Counted from the first letter of the stretch, positions 8,305 through 16,868 are shown. The stretch is DNA of 64,000 nucleotides from Kribbella amoyensis (GCF_007828865.1 NZ_VIVK01000001.1:3038001-3102000), one strand, 5' to 3'. The notes: generated by a model not told the origin, from the letters alone. Translations and numbers: made by a program.

Positions 8305-9270
8305 ATGACCCGATCCACCGTGTCCGTGCTCGCCTACGACGGGATGACGGCGTTCGAGGCCGGCATCGTGATCGAGGTGTTCGGCCTCACCTGGCCCGAC
8401 ATCGACCAGCCCTGGTACGAGCTCAAGGTCTGCACCGAGACGCCGGAGCCGGTCCGCGTCATCGGCGGCGCCACGCTCAGTACGCCGCACGGGCTGGACG
8501 ACTTCGCCGCGGCCGACACGGTGGTGGTGCCGAGCGTCCGCGATCCGCAGGCCGAGATCTCGCCCGAACTGGTGGCCGCCCTGCGCAGCGCTCACGCGCG
8601 GGGCGCCCGGATGGTGTCGATCTGCTCGGGCGCGTTCGCGCTCGCCGCGGCCGGGATCCTGGACGGCCGCCGCGCGACCACCCACTGGCGGTACGCCGAG
8701 CAGTTGCGGGACCGCTATCCCGCGATCGACGTGGACCCCGAGCCGCTCTACGTCGACGACGGTGGCGTGTTCACGAGTGCGGGCTGCGCGGCCGGGCTCG
8801 ACCTGTCGCTGCACCTGGTCCGCCAGGATCTCGGCGCCGCCGTCGCGAACGCGGTCGCCCGCCGCCTGGTGATCCAGCCGTACCGGACCGGCGGCCAGGC
8901 GCAGTACATCGAGGCCCCGATGCCGCCGAAGCCCGACGACGCCCCGGTCGCCCGGAGCATCGCCTGGGCCCTGGACCACCTGGCCGAGCCGATCGGCGTA
9001 CCCGACCTGGCCGAGGTGGCCGGGCTGTCACCCCGGACGTACCTGCGGCACTTCGTCCGGGCGACCGGGGCGACCCCGGCCAAGTGGCTGATCGCCCAGC
9101 GGATCCAGGCGGCGCTGGCGATGCTGGAGACCGGCGACGCGCCGGTCGAGGAGATCGCGCTGGCGGCCGGGTTCGCGACCCCGGTGACGTTCCGGCACCA
9201 CTTCGGCAAGGCGCTGCGGACCTCGCCCTCGGCGTACCGGCGGACCTTCCGGGCCCGGCTGGCGGGCTGA
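8305..9270 (+). CDS. GlxA-family AraC-type transcriptional regulator
   Basis: This 321-aa regulator has an N-terminal DJ-1/PfpI-like domain (residues 1-190) and a C-terminal AraC helix-turn-helix domain (about 220-320). The nucleophile-elbow region reads MVSICSGAFALAAAG, keeping the cysteine seen in GlxA relatives; in this family the domain is usually a sensor rather than an enzyme. The AraC part carries VPDLAEVAGLSPRTYLRHF and the second helix-turn-helix AGFATPVTFRHHF. A close functional relative lies at 56409-57344. The gene appears leaderless and has no obvious target beside it. Confidence 0.9.
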   Translation: MTRSTVSVLAYDGMTAFEAGIVIEVFGLTWPDIDQPWYELKVCTETPEPVRVIGGATLSTPHGLDDFAAADTVVVPSVRDPQAEISPELVAALRSAHARGARMVSICSGAFALAAAGILDGRRATTHWRYAEQLRDRYPAIDVDPEPLYVDDGGVFTSAGCAAGLDLSLHLVRQDLGAAVANAVARRLVIQPYRTGGQAQYIEAPMPPKPDDAPVARSIAWALDHLAEPIGVPDLAEVAGLSPRTYLRHFVRATGATPAKWLIAQRIQAALAMLETGDAPVEEIALAAGFATPVTFRHHFGKALRTSPSAYRRTFRARLAG

Positions 9271-9379
9271 CGCCCAGGCGGCTCGCGGGCCGGCCGGGAG
9301 CGGGCGGCGGGCTGAGATCGCCGTCTCGAATCCTGGGATCGAGGGACAAGATCTGGACTCGATTCGGTAACCTCGGCAG

Positions 9380-9519
9380 TGCTCATCCAGAGGGACTGAG
9401 GGAAACGGCCCGTTGACGTCCCGGCAACCCTCCCCGTGGAGGTCTCTCCCGAGACGCTCGCGAGGGACCGGTGCCAAATCCGTCCCGCGCCGAGATCCGG
9501 CGACCGGGGAAGATGAGGG
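9380..9519 (+). ncRNA. SAM-I (S-box) riboswitch
   Basis: The leader matches the S-box consensus. GCTCATCCAGAGGGACTGAG starts at 9381, then GGAAACGGCCCGTTGACGTC, CCGGCAACCCTCC, and GGTGCCAAATCC at 9470-9481. Closing stem P1 pairs CTCATC (9382-9387) with GATGAG (9512-9517). The ribosome-binding run AGGGAGGG (9516-9523) begins inside the 3' strand of P1, so SAM binding should hide it and control translation of the gene starting at 9534. I see no terminator hairpin with a U-tract between the aptamer and the start codon. Confidence 0.9.
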
Positions 9520-9533
9520 AGGGAACCTCTCAC

Positions 9534-10802
9534 ATGAGCCTGACCGCCACCGGGTCCACCCACACCATCCGCGAAGGTGCCTTCGGCAACGGTACGCACC
9601 TGAGCTGCCGCGCCTGTGGGGCGAAGTCGCCGCTCGGTCCGTTCTACGCCTGTATGGAGTGCTTCGGTCCGCTCGAGGTCGGGTACGAGTTCCCGGCGAT
9701 CACGCGCGAACAGATCGAGGCCGGACCCAAGAACATCTGGCGCTACCAGCCGCTGCTGCCCGTCCCCACCGACGTGGCCAGCTTCCCGAACACCGAACCC
9801 GGCTACACCCGGCTCGTCGACGCCGGCAACCTGGCCCGCGAGCTCGGGCTGAAGAAGCTCTGGGTGAAGGACGACTCGGGCAACCCGACGCACTCGTTCA
9901 AGGACCGGGTCGTCGCCTCCGCCCTGAGCGCCACCCGCGAGCTCGGCATGAAGGTCTTCGCCTGCCCCTCCACCGGCAACCTGGCCAACGCCGTCGCCGC
10001 GGCCGCCGCGCGGGCCGGGATCCGCTCGGTCGTCTTCATCCCGAAGGACCTGGAGCGGCCCAAGGTCATCACCACCGCGGTGTACGGCGGCACGCTGGTC
10101 GCCGTCGACGGCAACTACGACGACGTGAACAAGCTCGCCTCCGAGATCGCCGGCGAGGAGGAGGGCTGGGCGTTCGTCAACGTCAACGTCCGGCCGTACT
10201 ACTCCGAGGGCTCCAAGACGCTCGCCTTCGAGATCGCCGAGCAGCTCGGCTGGCGGCTGCCGCAGCAGATCGTCGTCCCGGTCGCGTCCGGCTCCCAGCT
10301 GACCAAGATCGACAAGGGCTTCACCGAGCTCGGCAAGCTGGGTCTCGTCGACGCGACCGACTACAAGGTGTACGGCGCCCAGGCGACCGGCTGCTCCCCG
10401 GTGGCGCAGGCGTTCCGGGACGGGCACGACGTGGTCAAGCCGGTCCGCCCCGACACCATCGCCAAGTCGCTGGCGATCGGCAACCCCGCCGACGGCCCGT
10501 ACGTCCTCGACGTCGCCCGCCGGACCGGTGGCGTGATCGCCGACGTCACCGACGAGGAAGTTGTCGAGGGCATCCAGTTGCTGGCCCGGACCGAGGGCAT
10601 CTTCACCGAGACCGCGGGCGGGGTGACCGTCGCGACGCTGAAGAAGCTGGTCGCGACCGGCCAGCTCGACCCCGAGGCCGAGACGGTGATCATCAACTCC
10701 GGCGACGGGCTCAAGACGCTCGACGCCGTGGCCGACCGGGTCGGCCCCAAGGTGACCATCCCCGCGTCGTACGACGCCTTCGTGGAAGCAGGTCTGCAGT
10801 GA
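9534..10802 (+). CDS. thrC: Threonine synthase-family PLP enzyme (possible homocysteine-forming enzyme)
   Basis: This 422-aa fold-type II PLP enzyme has the threonine synthase signature DDSGNPTHSFKDR (Lys123 binds PLP). The N-terminus carries a zinc-ribbon-like Cys4 set (Cys25, 28, 40, 43 in CRACG...CMECFGPL). Automatic annotation would call it ThrC, making threonine from O-phosphohomoserine. Two context features argue for a methionine role: a SAM-I riboswitch upstream, and a ThiS-like sulfur carrier gene overlapping its stop. I recall a ThrC homologue (MetM) working with a ThiS-like carrier (MetO) described in Streptomyces, but cannot verify this here. Start: ATG 9534, AGGGAGGG 10 nt upstream. 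Confidence 0.9.
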   Translation: MSLTATGSTHTIREGAFGNGTHLSCRACGAKSPLGPFYACMECFGPLEVGYEFPAITREQIEAGPKNIWRYQPLLPVPTDVASFPNTEPGYTRLVDAGNLARELGLKKLWVKDDSGNPTHSFKDRVVASALSATRELGMKVFACPSTGNLANAVAAAAARAGIRSVVFIPKDLERPKVITTAVYGGTLVAVDGNYDDVNKLASEIAGEEEGWAFVNVNVRPYYSEGSKTLAFEIAEQLGWRLPQQIVVPVASGSQLTKIDKGFTELGKLGLVDATDYKVYGAQATGCSPVAQAFRDGHDVVKPVRPDTIAKSLAIGNPADGPYVLDVARRTGGVIADVTDEEVVEGIQLLARTEGIFTETAGGVTVATLKKLVATGQLDPEAETVIINSGDGLKTLDAVADRVGPKVTIPASYDAFVEAGLQ

Positions 10803-11074
10803 GCGTCAGCGTCCGGGTCCCGACCATCCTGCGCCCCTACACCCAGGGTGCGTCCGAGGTCTCCGTCGAAGGTACGACCCTGAGCGAGGTGCTGGAGTCC
10901 CTCGACACGTCGTACCCCGGCATCAAGGGCCGCGTCCTGGACGACTCGGGCGAGCTGCGCCGCTTCGTCAACGTCTACGTCGACAACGACGACGTCCGCT
11001 TCGCCGAAGGCCTGCAGACCGCCATCAAGGACGGCGGCCAGGTCTCCATCATCCCGGCCGTCGCAGGCGGCTGA
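10799..11074 (+). CDS. ThiS/MoaD-family sulfur carrier protein
   Basis: This 91-aa ubiquitin-like protein has the beta-grasp pattern of MoaD/ThiS/CysO (VRVPTILRPYT...TLSEVLESL...VNVYVDNDDVR) and ends in AVAGG. The C-terminal Gly-Gly would be adenylated and turned into a thiocarboxylate by an E1-like enzyme. It starts with GTG overlapping the TGA of the ThrC-like gene, so the two are translated together, and both should fall under the SAM riboswitch. It most likely donates sulfur to the upstream PLP enzyme, as CysO does for CysM; this is inference. No activating enzyme is in the window. Confidence 0.85.
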   Translation: MSVSVRVPTILRPYTQGASEVSVEGTTLSEVLESLDTSYPGIKGRVLDDSGELRRFVNVYVDNDDVRFAEGLQTAIKDGGQVSIIPAVAGG

Positions 11075-11154
11075 CCAAACCCAGCCCGCCCCGCCCCGTA
11101 CCTCCGCCGCACAAGCTGGCGCTGAGCCGGCGCGGCCACCTTGAACAGGACCTG

Positions 11155-11190
11155 GGGACTGCGGACAAGCCACAACATGTCCACAGTCCC
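11155..11190 (+). terminator. Hairpin after the ThrC/ThiS operon
   Basis: GGGACTG-c-GGACA pairs with TGTCC-a-CAGTCCC across a 10-nt loop, giving a 13-position stem with one mismatch. There is no T-run, as is usual in high-GC actinomycetes. Confidence 0.55.
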
Positions 11191-11343
11191 GACTGGCCGG
11201 CCCGTGGTCCCGGCAAGGTGTCCGCGGTCCCGGGTGGGCGACCGCGGTCCTGACCATGAGTAGCACCCCGCGCTGTCCGTGAGACTCGCGCCGGCTAGCG
11301 CCGTACGTCACGCCTGACGCGTTGCAGCACGCCAGACGCCAGC

Positions 11344-11495
11344 ACAGCCCGCCAGCGGTCGGACAGCCCGCCACCGGTCGGACAGCCCGCCACCGGTCGG
11401 ATAGCCCGCCAGTGGTCGGGTGGCTCGCCGGGGTTCGGGTGGCTTGCCAGGGGTTCGCGCAGCTTGCCAGTGGTCGGGTTGGCCGTCAGGGGCGG
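11344..11495. repeat. 19-bp tandem repeat, 7-8 copies
   Basis: Unit acagcccgccagcggtcgg repeats head to tail at 11344, 11363, 11382, 11401, 11420, 11439, 11458 and 11477. The first four copies are nearly identical; the later ones drift progressively. The unit length is not a multiple of three and no gene covers it, so it is intergenic. It sits in the roughly 480-nt gap between the ThiS-like gene and the alcohol dehydrogenase, which otherwise holds only a hairpin and a -10 element. Confidence 0.85.
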
Positions 11496-11543
11496 GCTCG
11501 GACGGGAGTTTGCCGAGCTGGTTGCGGTGGTGGTCGGTGGCTT

Positions 11544-11549
11544 TACCAT
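11544..11549 (+). promoter_or_regulatory. -10 element of a leaderless transcript
   Basis: TACCAT lies 6 nt before ATG 11556 of the alcohol dehydrogenase gene, consistent with transcription starting at the start codon. No ribosome site is seen. Confidence 0.45.
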
Positions 11550-11555
11550 GCGGGG

Positions 11556-12578
11556 ATGCGTGCTGTGGTGGTTGAGGGGTTCGGGGTGCTGCCTTCGGTT
11601 CGGGAGGTGGCGGTACCGCGGGTTGCGGCTGGTGGGGTTCTGGTGCGGGTCGAGGCGACCGGGTTGTGCCGGAGTGATTGGCATGGGTGGCAGGGGCACG
11701 ACTCGGACATCGTGCTGCCGCATGTTCCTGGGCATGAGCTGGCGGGGACGATCGCGGCGGTCGGGGAGGGTGTCACCGGTTGGGAGATCGGCGAGCGGGT
11801 GACGACCCCGTTCATCTGTGCCTGTGGGACGTGCGAGCAGTGCCGGGCGGGGAATCACCAGGTCTGTCCCGACCAGTTGCAGCCCGGGTTCAACTACTGG
11901 GGTTCCTTCGCGGAGTACGTCGCGTTGCCGTTCGCCGAGGTGAACCTGATCCGGTTGCCGGACGGGTTGTCGTTCGACACCGCGGCCGGGCTCGGCTGCA
12001 GGTTCGCCACGTCCTTCCGGGCGATCCGCCAGGTCGGCCGGGTCCAGGCGGACGAGAACGTGGTGATCTTCGGGTGTGGTGGCGTCGGGCTCTCCGCCGT
12101 CATGATCGCGGCCGCACTCGGCGCCCGGGTTGTTGCCGTTGACACCAATCCGGAGGCGCTCGCGCTGGCCAGGGCGTACGGCGCGACCGACACGGTGCAG
12201 GCGGGTACCGACGTGGTGGCCGCGATCAAGGACCTGACCAACGGCGGGGCGGACGTGACGATGGACGCGCTCGGGGCGAATTCCGTGGTCCAGCAGGCGT
12301 TGCTCTCCTTGCGGCCGCGCGGGCGGCATCTGCAGGTCGGGTTGCTGCCGTCCGGGGTTCAGCTCGACGTGTCGCGGCTGATCGGGCAGGAGCTGGAGTG
12401 GCTCGGGAGTCACGGGATGGCCGCGCACGCGTACCCGGAGATGCTCGACCTGGTCGCGGACGGCACGTTGCGCCCGGCCGAGCTGATCACCCGGACGATC
12501 ACCCTCGACGAGGTCCCGGCCGCCCTGGACGCGCTGACGGCCGGTACTCCAGCGGGCGTCACGGTCATTCACCCCTGA
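11556..12578 (+). CDS. Zinc-dependent alcohol dehydrogenase (MDR family)
   Basis: This 340-aa medium-chain dehydrogenase has catalytic zinc ligands Cys38 (GLCRSD) and His60-Glu61 (PGHE). The structural zinc set is Cys90, Cys93, Cys96 and Cys104 (CGTCEQCRAGNHQVC). The NAD(P) site reads FGCGGVGLSAV, followed by an acidic Asp at the end of beta-2 (VAVDTN), which favours NAD. It oxidises an alcohol or polyol to the carbonyl; the substrate is unknown. The start is ATG 11556 on a likely leaderless mRNA. A longer upstream reading frame only runs through the 19-bp repeats and is not coding. Confidence 0.9.
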   Translation: MRAVVVEGFGVLPSVREVAVPRVAAGGVLVRVEATGLCRSDWHGWQGHDSDIVLPHVPGHELAGTIAAVGEGVTGWEIGERVTTPFICACGTCEQCRAGNHQVCPDQLQPGFNYWGSFAEYVALPFAEVNLIRLPDGLSFDTAAGLGCRFATSFRAIRQVGRVQADENVVIFGCGGVGLSAVMIAAALGARVVAVDTNPEALALARAYGATDTVQAGTDVVAAIKDLTNGGADVTMDALGANSVVQQALLSLRPRGRHLQVGLLPSGVQLDVSRLIGQELEWLGSHGMAAHAYPEMLDLVADGTLRPAELITRTITLDEVPAALDALTAGTPAGVTVIHP

Positions 12579-12590
12579 CCGACGGCGGCC

Positions 12591-13280
12591 TCAGTACTCC
12601 GCGGGGAGGTGGCCGAGGAGGTCGTCGAGCATTTTGCGGGTGGTGGTGAAGTAGCTGTTCTCGCGGTTCAGCGCGCGGTGGAACCCGGCCAGCTCGGCCT
12701 CGGTGATGGTGCTGGAGAAGGTACTGATCTCGGTCAGGTCCAGCCGTCGGTTGAACAGGTGGACCGTGTCCCGCCAGCGGTGCAGCAGGCCGACCAGCTC
12801 GGCGTCGCGGTGCCGGCCGAGGGCGCCGGAGACCAGGGCGAGGTCGACGGCGGAGACGACCAGCCGGGGATAGACCTGGCGGTGGGCCGGCGGATCGGGG
12901 GAGAACCGCTCGTCGGCGAGGAGGCGGCCGTTCTCCCGGAGTTCGTCGGCGACCGCACGGAGGACCTCGGTACGGCGTTCGGCCTCGGCGGTGTGGCGTT
13001 CGACGAAGATGCCCGTGAGCCCGGCGACCAGGGTGAGCGAGTTGACCGCCGGTTCCCAGCGGGAGTTCTCCGGCCAGAAGAACCAGATCACGCCGAGCAC
13101 GAACGCGAGGCCGAGCAACCCGTAGCTGATCGTGGCGACGACGGTCCGCCGGTACGCCGCCCAGGTCGCGCTGCCGGTGGAGTCACGGACCGCGGTGGCG
13201 ACCACCCGCAACCGGGCCAGGACGCGTTTGCGGGTCCGCCCCAGCGCGCGGTCCCGGACCACGGTGTCCGACTCGGTCAC
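12591..13280 (-). CDS. Hypothetical membrane protein
   Basis: This 229-aa protein is from no family I recognise. A basic N-terminus (RKRVLARLR) precedes two hydrophobic segments near residues 48-70 (ISYGLLGLAFVLGVIWFFW) and 76-92. A long charged cytoplasmic-type region follows, with RHTAEAERRTEVLRAVADEL, probably helical or coiled. It starts 13 nt after the stop of the EgtD-like methyltransferase gene and is likely co-transcribed with it. It converges on the alcohol dehydrogenase gene with a 12-nt gap. Confidence 0.75.
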   Translation of the reverse strand: MTESDTVVRDRALGRTRKRVLARLRVVATAVRDSTGSATWAAYRRTVVATISYGLLGLAFVLGVIWFFWPENSRWEPAVNSLTLVAGLTGIFVERHTAEAERRTEVLRAVADELRENGRLLADERFSPDPPAHRQVYPRLVVSAVDLALVSGALGRHRDAELVGLLHRWRDTVHLFNRRLDLTEISTFSSTITEAELAGFHRALNRENSYFTTTRKMLDDLLGHLPAEY

Positions 13281-13293
13281 CAGATCACCCCGG

Positions 13294-14448
13294 CTACTGC
13301 GACCAGATGTCGTCGGCCAGGGAACCGCCGCTCGCCGCGGTGGGCGCGCCCGGCTTGAGCAGCAGCAGTTCGAGGCCGAACGGACTCGGCCGGCGGGTGT
13401 GCCGGAACTGGGACTCGATCACCTCGACCGGGACCAGCTTGCACGCACCGGTGAGCCGCTCGAGCCGCTGCGAGGAGTACTTCCGGGTCGTGTACAGGCG
13501 GATCGTGTCGCCGACCGGCAGCACCACCTCGGTGTGATCCGGCAGCCCCATCCGGATCTCCTCGTCGGTGTCGTTCTGCCAGAGGATCTTCACCAGCAGC
13601 GCGTCCTCGTCCTCGACCTCGCCGATGAACTTGACCCGCTCGTTGTCGATCTTCAGATCCGTGTTGTACCGCAGGGTGCTGGTGACGAACTCGGCGAACG
13701 CCCGGGTCTGGTGGTACTCGTCGGCGGCCGCCTCGGCGGTCTCCTGGTCCAGCGACGTCGTGCTCGCCACCTCCAGCAGCAGCCGGTCCTGCGGGCGCAG
13801 CACGTCGGTGATCAGCTGGAGCAGTTCCTCGTCGTCGTCGAAGTTGGCCAGCGTGTTGCCGGTCAGGGTGTAGAGCAGCGGCTCCTCGCCGACCAGCCGG
13901 CCGAGCATCTGGCCGAGCTCGCCGAGGTTGTCGGCGATGGAGAAGTCCAGCTGGACCGGCAGCATCTGGGACCGCGGGAACCGGGCGGTGCGGACCGGCT
14001 CGCCCGTGCCGAGCCGGAGCATCTCGGAGCTCATGTCGACCGGCACGTAGTACATGTCCGGGTTGCTGCGGAGCATGTCCTCGAGGATCGTCCGGTCCTT
14101 GACGCCGGTCCCGATGCCGAGGCTGACCAGGTGGAAGCCGCCCTTGGTGATGTGCGGCCGCATCTTGCGCCAGTGCCGTAGGAACGACTCGGTCCCGGCC
14201 TTCATCACCAGGTAGAACGGGTCGTTGGTCGCGTTGGCCCAGGCGATCGTCGGACCGATCCCCCAGTAGGAGAAGCCGGAGGTGATCTGCTTGCCGTCGC
14301 CGGTGGTGGAGACCGGTCCGCGCAGGTCGCCGGTCAGTGTGGCCAGCTTGTCGGTCTGGTCCTCGCCGGTCAGCACCAGCGACCAGGCGAAGTCGTCGTC
14401 CAGCAACGCCTGCTCGAGTTTGCGGATCACAGGTACCGGCTCGGTCAC
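13294..14448 (-). CDS. EgtD-like (histidine-specific) SAM-dependent methyltransferase
   Basis: This 384-aa protein matches the Methyltransf_33/EgtD-type fold. The SAM site reads VSLGIGTGVKDRTIL, a second region reads PVDMSSEMLRLG, and LLYTLTGNTLANF is equivalent to the family's GxTxGNF segment. EgtD trimethylates histidine on the way to ergothioneine, but here no egtA, egtB or egtC lies nearby and the EgtD substrate-binding residues cannot be confirmed. It may be an orphan methyltransferase acting on another amine. Start GTG 14448 is preceded by GGAGGGG about 10 nt upstream; an in-frame ATG at 14466 has no such site. Confidence 0.75.
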   Translation of the reverse strand: MTEPVPVIRKLEQALLDDDFAWSLVLTGEDQTDKLATLTGDLRGPVSTTGDGKQITSGFSYWGIGPTIAWANATNDPFYLVMKAGTESFLRHWRKMRPHITKGGFHLVSLGIGTGVKDRTILEDMLRSNPDMYYVPVDMSSEMLRLGTGEPVRTARFPRSQMLPVQLDFSIADNLGELGQMLGRLVGEEPLLYTLTGNTLANFDDDEELLQLITDVLRPQDRLLLEVASTTSLDQETAEAAADEYHQTRAFAEFVTSTLRYNTDLKIDNERVKFIGEVEDEDALLVKILWQNDTDEEIRMGLPDHTEVVLPVGDTIRLYTTRKYSSQRLERLTGACKLVPVEVIESQFRHTRRPSPFGLELLLLKPGAPTAASGGSLADDIWSQ

Positions 14449-14571
14449 GTGGCAGACCCCTCCCAAGGTGTGCCCGTCAGGTTACCGGGTGCCGACGCTG
14501 CGTGCCGATCGGGAAAGAAGTCTCCCGGGTCCGGCGGCGACCCGTGTGGTCACCGCCGGAGCCGGGGAAGC

Positions 14572-14772
14572 TCAGAGCGCGCGGACGGCGTCGGCCTCGC
14601 GGCCCTTCGGACCGTCGACGACCTCGAACTCGACCTGCTGGCCGTCCTCCAGGGTCTTGTAGCCGTCGGACACGATCTTGGACCAGTGGACGAAGACGTC
14701 GTCCTGTCCGTCGGCGGTCAGGAAGCCGTAGCCCTTGTCCGCGTTGAACCACTTCACGGTGCCGCGCACCAT
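14572..14772 (-). CDS. Cold-shock domain protein
   Basis: This 66-aa single-domain cold-shock protein has both RNA-binding motifs: RNP1-like [10 protein letters not shown] and RNP2-like DVFVHWSKI, plus the leading [13 protein letters not shown]. Such proteins bind single-stranded nucleic acid and act as RNA chaperones. ATG 14772 is used because GGGAG lies 7 nt upstream; an earlier in-frame ATG at 14805 would overlap the MFS gene. A ThrC, ThiS, cold-shock gene order also occurs in Streptomyces as far as I recall. Confidence 0.95.
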   Translation of the reverse strand: MVRGTVKWFNADKGYGFLTADGQDDVFVHWSKIVSDGYKTLEDGQQVEFEVVDGPKGREADAVRAL

Positions 14773-14801
14773 CAGGAACTCCCGTTGACGACGGGGCCCG
14801 C

Positions 14802-16199
14802 TCACTCGGACCCCTCCGGTTGCCCGGTCGCTGACCGAGCGGGCAACAAGCCTAGCCGAGCCCTGACCTGCCCGGAGCAGGCGCCGACGGCCCCGGCCAG
14901 CGCGACCAGTCCCGCGACCGCGAAGCCGAGGCGGTAGCCCGTCATCGGCGCGGTCGACGCGACGAGCGGGGTCGCGACGGCCAGGCCGAGCGCGGTACCG
15001 AGCTGTGCGGTCGAGTTGAGCAGCCCGGCGGCCACCCCGCGGTCGGCCTCGGGAACCGCTGCCGTCCCGGCGGTCGTGGACGCCACCGACGCCACCCCGA
15101 GTCCGGTGCCCATGGCCACGAACGCTGACAGCAGCAGCGCCACCGGTACGCCGTCCGCGGGCAACGCGAGCAGCAGGACGATCCCACCGACGATCCCGCC
15201 GAAGCCGGCGAGCAACAACGGCCGTACCGCGTCAGCCGCACGCCCGGACAGCAGGGATCCGCCGATGACGGCGAGGTTGAACGCCGGATAGAGCAGTGCC
15301 GCTCGCGCTGGAGACAGGTGCAGGGTCTGTTGGACGTACAGGGTGACCGTGATCGTCGCGGGCGAGGTGGAGCCGGTCAGAGCAGCCGCGGTCACGTTGC
15401 CCACGACGACACCCGGTGTACGAATCAGCCGGCCAGGGATCAGGGGCCGGGCGGCCCGCCGTTCGACCCGGACGAACCAGGTGAACGCGATCAGCGAGGC
15501 TGTCAGGAGGGTCCATCCGGACCAGTGCGCCGGCGCTGCGGCCAGCTGGGCCAGAGCCAGCGTGAGTACTGCGATGCCGGTGGTGGCCGCCGCGGCTCCG
15601 GGGACGTCAAGCGGGCGTCGGGCCAGTACGGCGCCACGGCCGGGCATCACCGCGAACGCGGCCAGCAAGCCGGCGACGCCGATCGGCACGTTGACGGCGA
15701 AGACCCAACGCCAGCCGGCCAGCTCGGTGACGACGCCGCCGAGCAGCCAGCCGCTGGCGCCACCACCCGCGGCGGCCGCCGTCCACCAGCCGAGCGCCTT
15801 GCGCCGGGACTGCGGCGGCATCAGCTCGGTGAGGACGGCGAGCGCAGCGGGGGAGAGCAGGGCAGCCCCGGCTCCCTGGACCAACCGGGCGCCGATCAAG
15901 GCACCTGGCGACCAGGCGAGCGCGCAGCCCAGCGATGCCGTGGTGAAAACGAACAGACCGATCCGGAACAAGCGCCGGGAGCCGGCCAGGTCGGCGATCC
16001 GGCCACCAAGGATCAGCAGGCCGGCCAGGACGATCGTGTACGCCGTCACCACCCAGGTCAGCGCGGCCGGCGCGAACCCGAGGTCCCGCCCGATCGCGGG
16101 CAGCGCGGTGGTGACGATCGTCGCGTCGAGGACGACGACGAACTGAGCCACGCAGACGACAGTGAGCGACAGCCAGCTGTTTCCGGTCAAGCGCCTCAT
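14802..16199 (-). CDS. MFS drug exporter (DHA2/EmrB-QacA type)
   Basis: This 465-aa transporter has about 14 hydrophobic helices. The N-terminal helix [20 protein letters not shown] is motif D1 of the 14-helix DHA2 family. [17 protein letters not shown] is the loop 2-3 motif A, and [18 protein letters not shown] is motif B. It should export drugs or metabolites with proton exchange. It is divergent from the CGNR-type gene at 16254; the 54-nt gap must hold both promoters, so that protein is a candidate regulator. Start ATG 16199 (MRRLTGNSW); longer upstream frames are antisense. Confidence 0.9.
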   Translation of the reverse strand: MRRLTGNSWLSLTVVCVAQFVVVLDATIVTTALPAIGRDLGFAPAALTWVVTAYTIVLAGLLILGGRIADLAGSRRLFRIGLFVFTTASLGCALAWSPGALIGARLVQGAGAALLSPAALAVLTELMPPQSRRKALGWWTAAAAGGGASGWLLGGVVTELAGWRWVFAVNVPIGVAGLLAAFAVMPGRGAVLARRPLDVPGAAAATTGIAVLTLALAQLAAAPAHWSGWTLLTASLIAFTWFVRVERRAARPLIPGRLIRTPGVVVGNVTAAALTGSTSPATITVTLYVQQTLHLSPARAALLYPAFNLAVIGGSLLSGRAADAVRPLLLAGFGGIVGGIVLLLALPADGVPVALLLSAFVAMGTGLGVASVASTTAGTAAVPEADRGVAAGLLNSTAQLGTALGLAVATPLVASTAPMTGYRLGFAVAGLVALAGAVGACSGQVRARLGLLPARSATGQPEGSE

Positions 16200-16230
16200 G
16201 CTGGAAACAGGTGCCCGGGCCGCCGGGCTG

Positions 16231-16253
16231 TCAAACTGGTAAAGTGCGTTTTG
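16231..16253. promoter_or_regulatory. Divergent promoter with imperfect inverted repeat
   Basis: TCAAAC and GTTTTGA flank an 11-nt spacer between the divergent MFS and CGNR genes. TAAAGT at 16240-16245 could be the -10 for the CGNR gene, whose ATG follows 8 nt later. An operator role is only a suggestion. Confidence 0.3.
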
Positions 16254-16868
16254 ATGGAAACAGTGCAGGCTGCGGCCCTCCCGGACGGCATCCGCGAGCT
16301 GCCGATCGTCGCCGGTGACCTCGCGCTCGACTTCGCGAACACGGTGGACGACCCGCTCGGTCCGCTCCGGCACGACCACGTGGCCGACTATCGCGGTCTG
16401 CTGGTCTGGGCCCGACGGACCGGCGTCCTCACCGAGGGTGGCGAGCTGCTCCGCTCCGCCGAAGCGAACCGGCGCGGCGCCGCGACCGTCGTACGCCGGG
16501 CCGAATCGTTGCGTACGGCAATCAACCTGACTTTCGGGGCGCTGGTTGACGGGGTGCCGCCGGACGAGGGCTGGCGGCAGTTGCGGCCGTTCGTCACCGA
16601 CGCGATCGGCCAGGCTCGCATCCAGGATGGGCGGCCGGGGTGGGAGTACACCGAGCTGGCCGCGCCGTTGTGGCCGGTGGCGCATGCGGCGTACGAGCTG
16701 CTGACCGGGGACGAGCGCCGGCGCATCAAGCGTTGCGCCGGCTGCCCGTGGTTGTTCCTCGACCAGTCCAAGAACAACAGCCGCCGCTGGTGCTCGATGG
16801 AGATCTGCGGCCTCAACGAGAAGATGCGCCGCTACACCACCCGCCGCGCCGAGCGCCGGCTGCGCTGA
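16254..16868 (+). CDS. CGNR zinc finger (ABATE) domain protein
   Basis: This 204-aa protein has an N-terminal ABATE-like domain (LPIVAGDLALDFANTV) and a C-terminal CGNR-type zinc finger with Cys161, Cys164, Cys180 and Cys185 (CAGCPWLF...CSMEIC). Family members are thought to be DNA-binding stress regulators. The name-giving tetrapeptide CGNR is changed to CGLN here, while the four cysteines and the basic tail (KMRRYTTRRAERRLR) remain. It is divergent from the DHA2 exporter, which it may regulate. Its last 37 nt overlap the end of the convergent second exporter gene. Confidence 0.85.
   Translation: METVQAAALPDGIRELPIVAGDLALDFANTVDDPLGPLRHDHVADYRGLLVWARRTGVLTEGGELLRSAEANRRGAATVVRRAESLRTAINLTFGALVDGVPPDEGWRQLRPFVTDAIGQARIQDGRPGWEYTELAAPLWPVAHAAYELLTGDERRRIKRCAGCPWLFLDQSKNNSRRWCSMEICGLNEKMRRYTTRRAERRLR

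Noticed and set aside
11344..11495. CRISPR array
   Set aside because: The 19-bp units are contiguous with no unique spacers and there are no cas genes.
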